Below are positions 37,688 through 47,317 of a DNA stretch of 64,000 nucleotides, one piece after another; within the stretch, counting starts at the first letter, position 1; every line of letters begins with the position of its first letter. The translations under genes were made by a program, and so were the position numbers. Under the pieces are notes generated by a model. It searched no databases. It worked only from the letters and a program-made list of their open reading frames with translations, and was not told the DNA's origin. This stretch comes from Methanoregula sp. UBA471 (lineage in GTDB: Archaea; Halobacteriota; Methanomicrobia; Methanomicrobiales; Methanospirillaceae). The DNA lies in contig DADT01000063.1 of assembly GCA_002495065.1 (NCBI GenBank), positions 54,795 through 118,794 of the forward strand, read 5' to 3'.

Positions 37688-39526
37688 ATGGTAGATCAAC
37701 CCGCATTTCTTCCCGTATCGACTGAAGAAAAGGATAACCTTGGCATTCAACAGCTGGACATCATCCTGATCACAGGGGATGCATACGTTGATCATCCTTC
37801 TTTTGGGACTGCTTTAATCGGGAGAGTCCTGTGGGATGCAGGCTTTACCGTCGGGATTATAGCGCAGCCGGGCAGGACCTCTGCCGCGGATTTTGCCGTG
37901 CTTGGAAAACCGCGATTGTTCTTTGGCATCTCCTCAGGAAATGTCGACTCCATGGTGAATAACTTCACCCCGAATCTCAAACGACGGAAGGATGATGTCT
38001 ATTCCCCGGCTGGAACTCCTAAAAGACCGGATCGTGCTACTATCGTTTATACCAATAAAGTGCATGAACTTTTCCCCGATACACCGATTGTCATCGGGGG
38101 GATCGAGGCTAGCCTGCGAAGATTTGCCCATTACGACTACTGGCAGGATCGTGTCCGCCAGTCAATCCTTGCGGACGCTCCTGCAGACCTTCTTGTGTTC
38201 GGAATGGGAGAACGCCAGATAATTGAGATCGCAGAGAGACTCGCAAAAGGTGAACACATTGCATCATTAAGGAATATCCGGGGAACTGCGTTTAAAATGG
38301 ATCTCGCCCGATGGCGCAGTCAGCGGCCGGATCGTATCATCGAGATTCCCGGTTTCAGTGAAGTTGCCCGGGATAAAACCGCATACGCCCGTGCATTTGC
38401 AATGCATTATAACGAACAGGACCCCATCCGGGGCAGGACAATTGCACAACCACACCCAAAAAACGTCATTATCCAGAATCCTCCTGCACTTCCCCTCTCG
38501 ACTGCAGAGATAGACCATATTTATGATCTGCCATTTTCCCGGCGTGCACATCCATCGTATACCCACAGAATTCCGGCTCTTGAAACAGTGCAGTTTTCCG
38601 TCACAAGTCACCGGGGGTGTTTTGGGAGTTGCTCGTTCTGTGCCCTCACTCATCACCAGGGCAGGATCATCCAGAGCCGGAGCAGTGCATCGATCGTTCG
38701 GGAAGTAATCCGAATAACGAAGATGCCCGATTTCAAGGGCATTGTCCAGGATGTCGGCGGTCCAACAGCGAATATGTACCGCCTCTCTTGCGACCTGTGG
38801 GAAAAATCCGGAGCATGCCGGAACAAGAGCTGCAGCCCCTCCTGCAAAACTTTACAAACAAGTCATAGCCATCAGGCAGCGCTCCTGGAAAAACTTCGGA
38901 AAATTCCTGGCGTGAAAAAGGTCTTTGTCAGTTCAGGTATACGCTATGATCTTGCGCTCGCCGATGATTCCGGCTATCTCGAAAAACTCTGCGAACATCA
39001 CGTTTCCGGGCATCTCAAGGTTGCGCCGGAGCATGTCGTAAAGAACGTCACCGACATAATGAACAAACCTGACTGTAAGGTTTTCAATGAATTCCGTGAA
39101 TACTTTGAATCATTGCAGCACGGGAAAAAGAAACGACACTATCTCCTGCCGTATTTCATGTCAGGACATCCTGGTTGTTCCATCAATGACATGATCGATC
39201 TGGCACTTTATATCCACGACCACAAGCTCTACACGGAACAAGTGCAGGACTTCACCCCTACACCCATGAGTGTTTCTACCTGTATGTATTATACCGCCCT
39301 CAACCCCTTCACCCTGGAGCCGGTTTATGTACCTAAGGGGCAGGAAAAGAAGATCCAGCGTGCACTGATGCAGATCCGGGATTCAAAGAACAGGGAGCTG
39401 GTGATTGAAGGACTGAATGCCGCCGGTAGGACTGATCTCATCGGTGCTGGCAGGCAGTGTCTGGTACAATCCAATAAGCGAAGTGACATACAATACGCGA
39501 GAAAGTATGGTAAATCTAACCAATAA
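37688..39526 (+). CDS. YgiQ-family radical SAM protein (UPF0313)
   Basis: 612 aa. The N-terminal half (about 1-290) is the B12-binding-like/UPF0313 domain with IVIGGIEASLRRFAHYDYW. The radical SAM [4Fe-4S] motif is HRGCFGSCSFCALTHHQGR (about residues 305-323, CxxxCxxC). A further Cys-rich segment, SGACRNKSCSPSCKTL (about 377-392), and the C-terminal DFTPTPMSVSTCMYYT are characteristic of the family. The reaction is unknown. It follows the PPC gene by 43 nt on the same strand and may share its transcript. Confidence 0.93.
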   Translation: MVDQPAFLPVSTEEKDNLGIQQLDIILITGDAYVDHPSFGTALIGRVLWDAGFTVGIIAQPGRTSAADFAVLGKPRLFFGISSGNVDSMVNNFTPNLKRRKDDVYSPAGTPKRPDRATIVYTNKVHELFPDTPIVIGGIEASLRRFAHYDYWQDRVRQSILADAPADLLVFGMGERQIIEIAERLAKGEHIASLRNIRGTAFKMDLARWRSQRPDRIIEIPGFSEVARDKTAYARAFAMHYNEQDPIRGRTIAQPHPKNVIIQNPPALPLSTAEIDHIYDLPFSRRAHPSYTHRIPALETVQFSVTSHRGCFGSCSFCALTHHQGRIIQSRSSASIVREVIRITKMPDFKGIVQDVGGPTANMYRLSCDLWEKSGACRNKSCSPSCKTLQTSHSHQAALLEKLRKIPGVKKVFVSSGIRYDLALADDSGYLEKLCEHHVSGHLKVAPEHVVKNVTDIMNKPDCKVFNEFREYFESLQHGKKKRHYLLPYFMSGHPGCSINDMIDLALYIHDHKLYTEQVQDFTPTPMSVSTCMYYTALNPFTLEPVYVPKGQEKKIQRALMQIRDSKNRELVIEGLNAAGRTDLIGAGRQCLVQSNKRSDIQYARKYGKSNQ

Positions 39527-39741
39527 GGTGCGTGACGTAGATCCAATTTTTTCTTCTAAAAATTCACGGTTAAGTATTCTGTTGCATGGGTTTTAGTAAA
39601 CAATTCCATTTTGCAGGCGGTTTTTTTATCACGATCTGGCATGATAATTACTATGGCACGAAAAGATCTGACTATCAGGATATGAAGTACTTAAAATGTC
39701 TGGTATTCTCTCATAAAGCGGTGCAGGATTTATAAGATCGT

Positions 39742-41091
39742 TTATTCCCTTCCGTAATCATCATCGAACCGTATGATATCGTCCTCTTCCAGATACTCGC
39801 CAAGCTGGACTTCTATTACTTCAAGCGGGATAACGCCAGGATTTTTCAACCGGTGCCTCATTCCACTTCGGACAAATGTACTTTCCCCCTGTCTGAGCAG
39901 TTTGCTCTCTCCGTTGAGTTCGACTTCTGCAGTTCCTCGTACAACAACCCAGTGTTCGCTCCGGTGATGATGCAGCTGGAGAGAGAGTTTCTGGCCGGGC
40001 TTGACGCTGACCCGTTTAATTTTGTAAATCCCGGTTTCCTCTAATATTGTGTACGAACCCCATGGCCTGTGTACCTGCCGGTGGAATTTCGTTACCGGAT
40101 CATTGCGTTCATTGTATCGTATGACAAGTTGTTTTACCCGCTCCGAGTGCTTTCTGTCACATACAAGAAGCGCGTCAGGTGTATCGACAACAATCAGATC
40201 ATGGACTCCTATCAGTCCAACGTGTTTTCCTGGTGCGTGTACAAAATTGTTTATCGCAGAAAAATACTCCGCCCTGCCGATATTGCCCTCACTGTCAGGT
40301 TCTCCTGTATCGTAGAGGGCAGTAAACGTTCCCAGATCACTCCACTCCGTCTCAAGAGTAACAACGGCAACTTTTTTCGATTGCTCGAGAAGTCCATAAT
40401 CAATGGAAATTGATTCAAGGTTCGTGTAATCCGGGACGTTGCCTTCACGAAACGCATCGAATAGTTCCGGCCGATATTTTTTAAGTTCCCCAAAAAAGCA
40501 ACCAGTCGACAGGAGAAATATGCCACTGTTCCACAGATACCCTTTCCTTACGTATTCCTCTGCTGTTTTTTCATCCGGTTTCTCCCTGAATTCGTCGACA
40601 ACGGCACCATAGGGAAGCAATCGCCCCGGCTTGATATATCCATATCCCGTATGGGGAGAGTCCGGTTTGATACCGAACGTAACGATTTTCTTTGCAGATA
40701 GCGGTTCTGCGGCCCGGATTTGGTCAATCGCAGCTTCACCAAGCAGGTGATCACTGGGGAAGACAACAGCCGTTGCCGATGGTGAAACAGAACGGATGCG
40801 CTGCATCGCCCAGGCTATGGCGGGTAATGTGTTTTTTCCTTCAGGTTCTGCCAGCAGATGATCGTCGGATATGGTATATCCCAGCTCTTCTATCTGGTTA
40901 CGTGCAAGATACTGGTGGATTTTGTTAGTCACCACAAATATCTCGTCCGGATTTGAGAGAAGGCTGGCCCTTTCATATGTTTTCTGGAAAAGGGAATTTC
41001 CATCCAACTGGATGAACTGCTTGGGATAATATTCACGGGAGAGTGGCCAGAGTCTCGTCCCGACACCCCCGGCAAGAACTATCGATTTCAT
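39742..41091 (-). CDS. manC: Mannose-1-phosphate guanylyltransferase / mannose-6-phosphate isomerase
   Basis: 449-aa bifunctional type II PMI. The N-terminal nucleotidyltransferase domain (about 1-280) has LAGGVGTRLWPLSREYYPKQ for GTP binding, and VFPSDHLLGE. The C-terminal cupin (about 320-445) has RPWGSYTILEE, SLQLHHHRSEHWVVVRG metal-binding His residues, and EVQLGEYLEEDDIIRFDDDYGR. It makes GDP-mannose, the donor for the DPM-type enzyme at 32 kb. It stands alone; the gap upstream (41092-41637) contains MITE-like copy 2. Confidence 0.95.
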   Translation of the reverse strand: MKSIVLAGGVGTRLWPLSREYYPKQFIQLDGNSLFQKTYERASLLSNPDEIFVVTNKIHQYLARNQIEELGYTISDDHLLAEPEGKNTLPAIAWAMQRIRSVSPSATAVVFPSDHLLGEAAIDQIRAAEPLSAKKIVTFGIKPDSPHTGYGYIKPGRLLPYGAVVDEFREKPDEKTAEEYVRKGYLWNSGIFLLSTGCFFGELKKYRPELFDAFREGNVPDYTNLESISIDYGLLEQSKKVAVVTLETEWSDLGTFTALYDTGEPDSEGNIGRAEYFSAINNFVHAPGKHVGLIGVHDLIVVDTPDALLVCDRKHSERVKQLVIRYNERNDPVTKFHRQVHRPWGSYTILEETGIYKIKRVSVKPGQKLSLQLHHHRSEHWVVVRGTAEVELNGESKLLRQGESTFVRSGMRHRLKNPGVIPLEVIEVQLGEYLEEDDIIRFDDDYGRE

Positions 41092-41637
41092 GATATTTCC
41101 TGATATCTGAATTGGTTCTGCATCACCATCTTTGACAGATATCTCACATAAATTTGTCCGGAGTCACCATTTATAGAATTCGATCGCACTACTTTATCAC
41201 GAATGATACCTGAACCGGGGAAGGCGATCCTGTTACCTGTGAACGTCGTTTTTACTTTGAGTATAGTGCCATTTTAACTACCAACTCGTAAAGGAAATAA
41301 CGAGAGAAAATATAGTCAGAATATTGTTCCAAAATCCAGATCGAAAAAGTGTTACTGTATAGAGACCAAAAACGCAGACGCTCCAGGGGCTTCGCCCCGC
41401 CACTATGGCGCCCCAGTTGTGAGGGCGTTGTATAGCCAGGAATCAGGAATACCGGTAATACAGATGAATCGCATGCGCCCCCGCCCCAAAGGGGGGCAGG
41501 GTTGGGGCAAGGGGGGCGTCCATTAAAACAAGAAATTAGTCGCTGAAATGTGACTATACCCTTACTTTAACGAAAGTAATTTCTCTGAACACAGACCAAT
41601 TCAAAAATTCACCGGTTGTGAGAAGCCCGCTGCAGGG
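41092..41637. other. 546-bp intergenic region occupied by an inverted-repeat element
   Basis: Between two minus-strand genes. Most of it is MITE-like copy 2 (41256-41563). The rest (41092-41255) is presumably manC promoter region, and 41564-41637 follows the CMD gene. No coding frame is supported. Confidence 0.55.
41256..41563 (-). mobile_element. MITE-like element, copy 2 (inverted relative to copy 1)
   Basis: A 308-bp block. Its low-coordinate end GAGTATAGTGCCATTTTAAC matches the right end of copy 1 (GGGTATAGTGTCATTTAAAC). Its high-coordinate end, read on the minus strand, is AAGGGTATAGTCACATTTCA then GCGACTAA, matching 24 of 28 bases of copy 1's left end. Internal GC-rich, hairpin-prone blocks lie at 41385-41430 and 41485-41520. 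No open frame inside resembles a transposase. Copy 2 is longer than copy 1 by about 54 bp and the interiors are poorly conserved. Confidence 0.72.
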
Positions 41638-42129
41638 TTAACCAGTTTTTGATTTTGGAGCAGATTTCCTGCGGGATTTTATTTTACCCAAACTTTTAGT
41701 CTGGCACGGCAGGCAGCGATCCAGCTTTTCGTCAAAAATGCGGTAAGAATTTGCGAGAACTGATGAGTTGGAGATCATACCCGCCAGCAGAATCACCTCA
41801 AGGATCTCTTCCCTGCTCGCACCCATCTTGAGAGCCGCCTGCATATGATAACCTGTACAATGCGGGCATTTGAGTGCAGCTCCTACACCCAGGCTGATAA
41901 GTTCTACATATTTTGGATCAAGTGGGCTGGTCTGCGCAACGGTCCCCTTATAGAGAAGATGAGATATGAGCACCTCAGGTCGCTCGCCCATTCGTTTGAA
42001 AATCAGAGGTACTCGCCCGTATTCCTCCTCTATTTCCTGCATCCATTCATCTGCAGTAATATCTGCACCCCGTGCCACGATCTCTGCAAGCCGCTCCTCA
42101 AACATCTCTTTGGTTGTTTTCTCCATCAT
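41638..42129 (-). CDS. Carboxymuconolactone decarboxylase/AhpD-like protein
   Basis: 163 aa, all-alpha CMD domain with the redox motif KCPHCTGYHMQAALKMGASR (about residues 88-107: CxxC followed by His, as in AhpD). A second CxxC (RCLPCQ, about 139-144) and a strongly basic tail (KSRRKSAPKSK) follow and are unusual. It overlaps the marker-7 gene by 4 nt (ATGA), so it is translationally coupled to the end of the Mcr-activation operon. Role there is unknown; thiol-disulfide or peroxide chemistry is a reasonable guess. Confidence 0.88.
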   Translation of the reverse strand: MMEKTTKEMFEERLAEIVARGADITADEWMQEIEEEYGRVPLIFKRMGERPEVLISHLLYKGTVAQTSPLDPKYVELISLGVGAALKCPHCTGYHMQAALKMGASREEILEVILLAGMISNSSVLANSYRIFDEKLDRCLPCQTKSLGKIKSRRKSAPKSKTG

Positions 42130-43064
42130 ACCACCGTGTTCGTTTCTGAAAAGGGCAGGATTTTTACGAGTATGTAGTCACGCATCCGCGAGGGAACAAT
42201 CTCTGCCACATCGGCAATGGTAATCCCGTCTTCGATCTCTATCTTGCGTAAGGCTCCTGCAAATGTATCATAGGGCAGTTTAACCCTGAGCCCTTCCATC
42301 TGCACGGTGAGTGGCGTGGGAGACGTGACGTCATGAATAGCAGGCACGTTCTCCCTTATAAGGTCCATCAATCTGGCAGGCGAAACTGAGAGCGGATCTT
42401 TTGCGATCTCTTCCCGCTTCTTCTCAACGACCCGTGTCACTTCTGCAACAATCTCATCCAGGATACCAATTTCCTCTTCCGTCTTGCCCCGACGCATAAA
42501 CCTTCCGACATTACCGACATAACCCTCGGCAGCAGGATGGATTATCCGTTTGAGCGTTTCTGTATCCGGGCCTCCCATGACGATTATCGGTACTTCGATG
42601 CCCCTTCGCAGGGCAGGCCACTTGTACTCTATACATGATTCGAAGTTACCAAAAGCAAGGACAGCGACGTCATGTTCATTAATCACATCGCGCTCTTCGT
42701 CGCTCAGTTGGGAGATCCTCTTTCCAGGCCCGCGTGCGGGGCTGACCATATTGGTCTTTGCCCCGATACGCCTCGCGTATTCAGCAAAATCACAGGACGG
42801 GTGGGGGAGGTGATGGATCTCGAGGCTCATGCTGACGACGGCAATCTCAGTACCAACGAGCGGAGAATCGGTCACTTCCCCGAAGAGCGGCTTTGAGATC
42901 CTTCTGATGAGCTCGATATCATCATGGGGAATAAAACACTGGAGTACGACTTCTGCTGCGATGATATGTTTCTGGACGATATAGCCGCCAAGATCCTCGA
43001 TGAGGTCGATGATTACATCGTGCTGGTAGATCCCTCCCTTGTACGTAACCGGGACAAGTGTCAT
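42126..43064 (-). CDS. mmp7: Methanogenesis marker protein 7
   Basis: 312 aa, recognised by VPVTYKGGIYQHDVIIDLIEDLGGYI, PARGPGKRISQLSDEERDVI and the Cys-containing NFESCIEYKWPALRRG. The protein is restricted to methanogens and alkane-oxidising relatives. Recent structural work places it in the ATP-driven Mcr activation complex with marker 17, marker 3, McrC and component A2, carrying unusual Fe-S clusters. Starts within the marker-17 stop (4-nt overlap) and overlaps the CMD gene by 4 nt. Confidence 0.93.
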   Translation of the reverse strand: MTLVPVTYKGGIYQHDVIIDLIEDLGGYIVQKHIIAAEVVLQCFIPHDDIELIRRISKPLFGEVTDSPLVGTEIAVVSMSLEIHHLPHPSCDFAEYARRIGAKTNMVSPARGPGKRISQLSDEERDVINEHDVAVLAFGNFESCIEYKWPALRRGIEVPIIVMGGPDTETLKRIIHPAAEGYVGNVGRFMRRGKTEEEIGILDEIVAEVTRVVEKKREEIAKDPLSVSPARLMDLIRENVPAIHDVTSPTPLTVQMEGLRVKLPYDTFAGALRKIEIEDGITIADVAEIVPSRMRDYILVKILPFSETNTVV

Positions 43065-43642
43065 GGATTCTCACCCATCAGCGCGAACTTCTCACTGATC
43101 AGGGTGGTGAGATCCTCGGCAAGGGTATCTTCACTCGCCACAAATGAGAATTTCTCCTTGCTGAATTTCTCACTGCGCACACGGAAACCTTCCGGGGCAA
43201 TCAACCGGAACGCATAGATCAAGTCCTTGAAAAGAGATTCGCTCGGGTCAGCGACTACCAGATCCTCAATCTCCCGTGCATCCGCTTCAACATTATACAG
43301 GACGACGGTGAACCTGTCCGGTTGCTCGACCTTGTCCTTGCCAAATTTCTGCCAGAATATCTTCAGCATCGGAGCAAGGTATCTCTCATCAGAGATTACG
43401 AGGGTAATCTTCTCACTCACCGGGTTCGCACTTGCAAAGTCACGGACACGGACAACCGAAGTAATCTTTTTCAGGGTCCCCACCGCGACGAAGATCGGGA
43501 CCTTCGGGTCGATGAAAATATGGAGCTTGCTGATTACTCTCAGGAGGTTATGGTCGAGCAGGACATCGTTTGTAATCTGCTTATAATACGCAGCGCCCAG
43601 CGGTTCCGGACATTCCACCTCAAAGTATTCAATTGCCAGCAT
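43061..43642 (-). CDS. mmp17: Methanogenesis marker protein 17
   Basis: 193 aa. Recognised by its N-terminal YFEVECPEPLGAAYYKQI, the central VLYNVEADAREIEDLVVADP and EDLTTLISEKFALMGENP at the end, together with its fixed position between markers 15 and 7. Small soluble methanogen-specific protein. Linked to Mcr activation alongside marker 7. The start directly abuts the marker-15 stop (0-nt gap). Confidence 0.92.
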   Translation of the reverse strand: MLAIEYFEVECPEPLGAAYYKQITNDVLLDHNLLRVISKLHIFIDPKVPIFVAVGTLKKITSVVRVRDFASANPVSEKITLVISDERYLAPMLKIFWQKFGKDKVEQPDRFTVVLYNVEADAREIEDLVVADPSESLFKDLIYAFRLIAPEGFRVRSEKFSKEKFSFVASEDTLAEDLTTLISEKFALMGENP

Positions 43643-44881
43643 CTAATCGTCCTTTATAAATCCTGAAGCAAGGAGTGCTGATCCTACTGCACCGATATAC
43701 TGTGAATAGGGTGGCACAACGATCTTTGTCTGCAGGAGTTCGCCCATCGCAAAAACAAGCCCCTCGATAAGTGATGTGCCTCCCACCATAAGCACCGGCT
43801 CTTTGATATCCACTTCCTGCAACTGCTGTTCGAACACCTGCTCAGCGACGCTATGGCAGGCAGCGGCCGCAACGTCTTCCCTCGTGCTGCCGGTGGCTAA
43901 GGCATTGACCAGGCTCTGGGTGCCAAAAACAATGCAATAACTGTTCATCGGAACGCGCCCGGCAAATCCTTTCATAGCGAGAGGCCCGAGCTCGGTTATC
44001 TCTACACCAAGTCGTTTTGCGGTCATTTCGAGAAACCTGCCGCTTGCCCCCGCACAGATCCCCCCCATGGTGAAAGTGCCGGGAATACCGTCCATAACCG
44101 ATATTGCCTTGTTGTCCATACCTCCGATATCGATTACCGTCGCAGGCCCATGCTGCCGGTCAGCCAGGAAGACAGCTCCTTTGGAGTTCACCGTCAGTTC
44201 TTCCTGAATAAGATCTGCCCCAATCTCTTTACCCACCAGAAACCGCCCGTAGCCTGTGGTTCCGACAGCCTGCACGTCATCCCGCTGTATTCCCGCTTCT
44301 CCAAGCGCGTGACTGATCACTTCCTGCGCACTTTTCAGAACCTCTATTGTCGGCTGCCAGCCGGTCCCGATGATCTTGTTATCCTTCATAACGACCGCCT
44401 TTGTTGTTGCAGAACCAGAGTCAAGCCCAAGGGTGATCCCCTGCTGGGTCTCACGGGCGAGAAGAGCACGGCGCCGGGCAATGGTGGTGAGCGCCTCCAT
44501 ACGGGTAAGGAGAGTCCCGGAAGTTGTCCGTTCGGTAAAGGAGTAGCTGACAACCGGGAGTTTTGAGTTTTCGTGAATGTAGTGCCTGAGCTCGTTTCTT
44601 ACAATAGCTCCCTCGGCACACCTGAAACAGGTTGCAATAAAAACGGCATCCGCCTCAACACGCCCTTCAACGAGTGCCTTGGCACGGGCGATGGCGAGCC
44701 TGAGATCGGGACTCCTCACATCGAGTCCGAAGATATCGAAATCATGCTGGACATCCTTTAGAGCTATATCTGGGTAAAAGATTTCACCATTCACCTCTTT
44801 TGCGGCGGTATTGATTTCATGCTGGACACCGGAATACTCAGGTCCGCAGGAAAGCTGGGCGATGCGAACCGGTGGGGTCAT
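43643..44881 (-). CDS. mmp15: Methanogenesis marker protein 15 (BcrAD/BadFG-type ATPase)
   Basis: 412 aa. After a methanogen-specific N-terminal domain (about 1-140) comes an ASKHA ATPase of the 2-hydroxyacyl-CoA dehydratase activator type: [15 protein letters not shown] (about 151-165) as phosphate 1 motif, [14 protein letters not shown] as phosphate 2, [20 protein letters not shown] and [12 protein letters not shown] with the two Cys that ligate a bridging [4Fe-4S] cluster in a homodimer, and [10 protein letters not shown] as adenosine motif. It would inject low-potential electrons using ATP, fitting reductive activation of Mcr. Overlaps marker 5 by 4 nt. Confidence 0.94.
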   Translation of the reverse strand: MTPPVRIAQLSCGPEYSGVQHEINTAAKEVNGEIFYPDIALKDVQHDFDIFGLDVRSPDLRLAIARAKALVEGRVEADAVFIATCFRCAEGAIVRNELRHYIHENSKLPVVSYSFTERTTSGTLLTRMEALTTIARRRALLARETQQGITLGLDSGSATTKAVVMKDNKIIGTGWQPTIEVLKSAQEVISHALGEAGIQRDDVQAVGTTGYGRFLVGKEIGADLIQEELTVNSKGAVFLADRQHGPATVIDIGGMDNKAISVMDGIPGTFTMGGICAGASGRFLEMTAKRLGVEITELGPLAMKGFAGRVPMNSYCIVFGTQSLVNALATGSTREDVAAAACHSVAEQVFEQQLQEVDIKEPVLMVGGTSLIEGLVFAMGELLQTKIVVPPYSQYIGAVGSALLASGFIKDD

Positions 44882-45324
44882 TTACTCCCTCCCAAACCGG
44901 CAAGGAACCGTTTAATTGCGGCGACGAACCTCACACCTTCTTCTTCACTTTTTGGGTAAAAGAGATCGAGCTTCGGGATATTTTTCTGCCGCACGAGAAA
45001 CGTGATCAGTTCATTTGTCCGGGCACATCCCATGCAACCGAATGCAAAATCAGCATCGTTTATAATGATTGCAGCCTCGCACGCCTCTATCATCGGCCCG
45101 TAAAGAGCCATTCGTCCCCGGACCCCGCTGGGGACCTCAACTGCTGCCCATTTCAATCCTTTTTTTGGTTCCTCCGGGGTAATCTGGAGGGGCGGGGATT
45201 CGAATCCTGCTGTCTGGATGCGTTCACGGATGGCGACGGCAGAACTGAGTGGAGTATGCCCGTACCGCGCTACCATGTCAGAAAGGATCAGGCTCGTGGA
45301 TGGATAAATAAATACTTTTGCCAT
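44878..45324 (-). CDS. mmp5: Methanogenesis marker protein 5
   Basis: 148 aa from ATG 45324 ([20 protein letters not shown]); the frame opens seven codons earlier but that start lies within marker 6. Contains the Cys pair in [15 protein letters not shown] (about 98-112) and a C-terminal [12 protein letters not shown]. Uncharacterised methanogen-specific protein. Its ATG is separated by one base from the marker-6 TGA stop. Confidence 0.9.
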   Translation of the reverse strand: MAKVFIYPSTSLILSDMVARYGHTPLSSAVAIRERIQTAGFESPPLQITPEEPKKGLKWAAVEVPSGVRGRMALYGPMIEACEAAIIINDADFAFGCMGCARTNELITFLVRQKNIPKLDLFYPKSEEEGVRFVAAIKRFLAGLGGSK

Positions 45325-45325
45325 G

Positions 45326-45784
45326 TCAGGATTCCTCTGCGTCAATTATTTTTTTCAGCCTGGAGATGTCCAGTACCCTGTGCGCCAGCGGGTTTTCCGG
45401 AGCGGCAATTTTGTTTTCATCATTGTCTTTCAAAATTTCAAGGCCATGCGACACATAGGGGATTATCGTCATTTCGTATTCCATTCCATGGTACCCCGGG
45501 CGTGCGCCCCCAAGGTTTGCCCGGCAGCGACGTGAATCCCCGGGAGGGAAGCCACGGTCTTTGATAAATATATGATCGGGATCAACGCTTCTGAGCTCCG
45601 CAATCAGGCGATCGACTTCTTCCGGCTGTCCGTTAATAACAAGTCCGAAACATGTTTCCTTAATCATTGCGCCCTGAGAAATCTCATAAGCACGTGCTGC
45701 AAGATCAGCGGGAGTGACATCGAACGATTCCACAACCACATATTTCGTTACACTTCCAACCCGTGCCGGAATATAATCGGTCAT
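45326..45784 (-). CDS. mmp6: Methanogenesis marker protein 6
   Basis: 152 aa. Recognised by SQGAMIKETCFGLVINGQ, IFIKDRGFPPGDSRRCRANLGG and RPGYHGMEYEMTIIP. Two Cys lie in conserved spots (about 45 and 87). Uncharacterised, methanogen-specific. Overlaps the marker-3 stop by 4 nt (ATGA). Confidence 0.91.
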   Translation of the reverse strand: MTDYIPARVGSVTKYVVVESFDVTPADLAARAYEISQGAMIKETCFGLVINGQPEEVDRLIAELRSVDPDHIFIKDRGFPPGDSRRCRANLGGARPGYHGMEYEMTIIPYVSHGLEILKDNDENKIAAPENPLAHRVLDISRLKKIIDAEES

Positions 45785-47310
45785 CGCTTTACCTCCCTGA
45801 TATACGTTTTTTCCTTCTCTTTCACATTTTTCAGTTTTTCTGTATCAATAACATGCCCGATAATATTGGTTCCTTCAAATGGCTCAGATGTAGGTCCGAA
45901 CTCTTTATTTGCCGATAGCCGCACACCCACCAGTCCGGCACCTTTCCGGGAATCATTGGTGATTGCCAGAGCCGCTGCAGGGGCTTCATCCTTTGGAGTA
46001 TTCTCGGGGTTGATCTTGGTGCCTGGCGGGATCGGAGATTTGAATAAAACCACATCGTCAAATTTAAAAAAGACCGGAATCATGCCGGCATCATGTTCTT
46101 TCAGACCTGTAATGCGACGAAATATATCGCAGCTGATGGGTGCTTTCTCATCATCCAGCTCGATATCTATGACTTTTTCCAATGGGGCAGTTGTTACGGT
46201 GACCGTCCCCTCTTTGAGGACATCCAGCGTATTACCCGGCTCCTGTGAAACAATAATTCTCTCTCCCTCTTCACTATCGACAGTCATCCGGAAACCTCGT
46301 TCTGCAGAGATCTCCTTTGCCTTGGCAAGGGAAAGTCCGAGAAGGTCGATCCGTTGTGGCACAACATTGATCGCAAGGACATCGTGCTCCTGTGCGAGTT
46401 TTACCAGTTCAATACCATGAATGACCTGCCCTGCGACATTGTGAACAAGACTGCTGGGCACATCATCCCGGTATATGTAGATGCCTCCTTCCAGTTGCCC
46501 AGAGGTTCTTACCGTGACCGTCCCTTCCCTGCGCGGGTGCCGGAATTCTGTTACGATTTCAGAACTACCCGTAAGCCTGGAATCAAGAATATGGGTGCTC
46601 GTTGCCCTGGTGACCGTAAACTTCCCGGACTGGAGTGCAAGAAGCATGTGTTCCACACTACCGGAAGCTTCCGTCGAAATGCGTTCTTTTGAGTACCCTT
46701 GTGCGATCACATTCACATGGGTCGTAATCTGCATCCCTTCTTCGAGAATTAGGTTCATATCGGTCGTGGTGAAGGAGCGACTGGTATCTGCCCAGCTCAC
46801 GACCGGCTCGATTCGCGTAATCCGGTCTCCTGTTGTCCAGCGGTCAAGCACAGCCCTGCCACTTATGACTTTCCCAAAAACACCCCCGCTTTCATCAGCG
46901 CCGTGATCCGCAGAATGGCGGGTTTTTGAGAAGATGAGGTATGATCGTGCCGGCTCATAACCCCCACAGCCAAGGATCACATCCCCCCGTTCATACAGGT
47001 GGGGCTTGCGGGAGGGGTGAATAGATGAGGGGAAAGGTCCGAATGCTGCTGCGTAGCGATCACCCCAGTGAAGGGTAAGTGTCTGCACGATTTCAGGAGA
47101 TTCGAGAAAATCAACAATCTTCCCGGTTAATTCGATAACAACCTCTCCCGCAGTGGTGGTAAGAGTAAGGTTCCCGGTCTTTGCCTGTTCCTGGGTTGAC
47201 GGACGAATAATCCCCACGCTGAGGCCGGCAGGGTGATGTAAAAGCACAGAACCGAGGGTGCTCCCTTCGGTAATATCCACTCTCTCTCCATCGAGGTGGA
47301 TCGTAATCAT
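45781..47310 (-). CDS. mmp3: Methanogenesis marker protein 3 (UPF0288)
   Basis: 509 aa, the usual length. An N-terminal beta-grasp-like segment (MITIHLDGERVDITEGSTLG) is followed by two repeats resembling cyclophilin-type barrels (GVFGKVISGRAVLDRW, then VHNVAGQVIHGIELVKLA), GCGGYEPARSYLIFSK, and a C-terminal domain ending ANKEFGPTSEPFEGTNIIG. Reported as a component of the Mcr activation complex. It begins 7 nt after the component A2 stop. Confidence 0.92.
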   Translation of the reverse strand: MITIHLDGERVDITEGSTLGSVLLHHPAGLSVGIIRPSTQEQAKTGNLTLTTTAGEVVIELTGKIVDFLESPEIVQTLTLHWGDRYAAAFGPFPSSIHPSRKPHLYERGDVILGCGGYEPARSYLIFSKTRHSADHGADESGGVFGKVISGRAVLDRWTTGDRITRIEPVVSWADTSRSFTTTDMNLILEEGMQITTHVNVIAQGYSKERISTEASGSVEHMLLALQSGKFTVTRATSTHILDSRLTGSSEIVTEFRHPRREGTVTVRTSGQLEGGIYIYRDDVPSSLVHNVAGQVIHGIELVKLAQEHDVLAINVVPQRIDLLGLSLAKAKEISAERGFRMTVDSEEGERIIVSQEPGNTLDVLKEGTVTVTTAPLEKVIDIELDDEKAPISCDIFRRITGLKEHDAGMIPVFFKFDDVVLFKSPIPPGTKINPENTPKDEAPAAALAITNDSRKGAGLVGVRLSANKEFGPTSEPFEGTNIIGHVIDTEKLKNVKEKEKTYIREVKR

Positions 47311-47317
47311 TGTGCCC

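Noticed and set aside
45190..45215. GGGATTCGAATCC, resembling a tRNA T-loop
   Set aside because: It lies inside the marker-5 coding region and no cloverleaf can be built around it.
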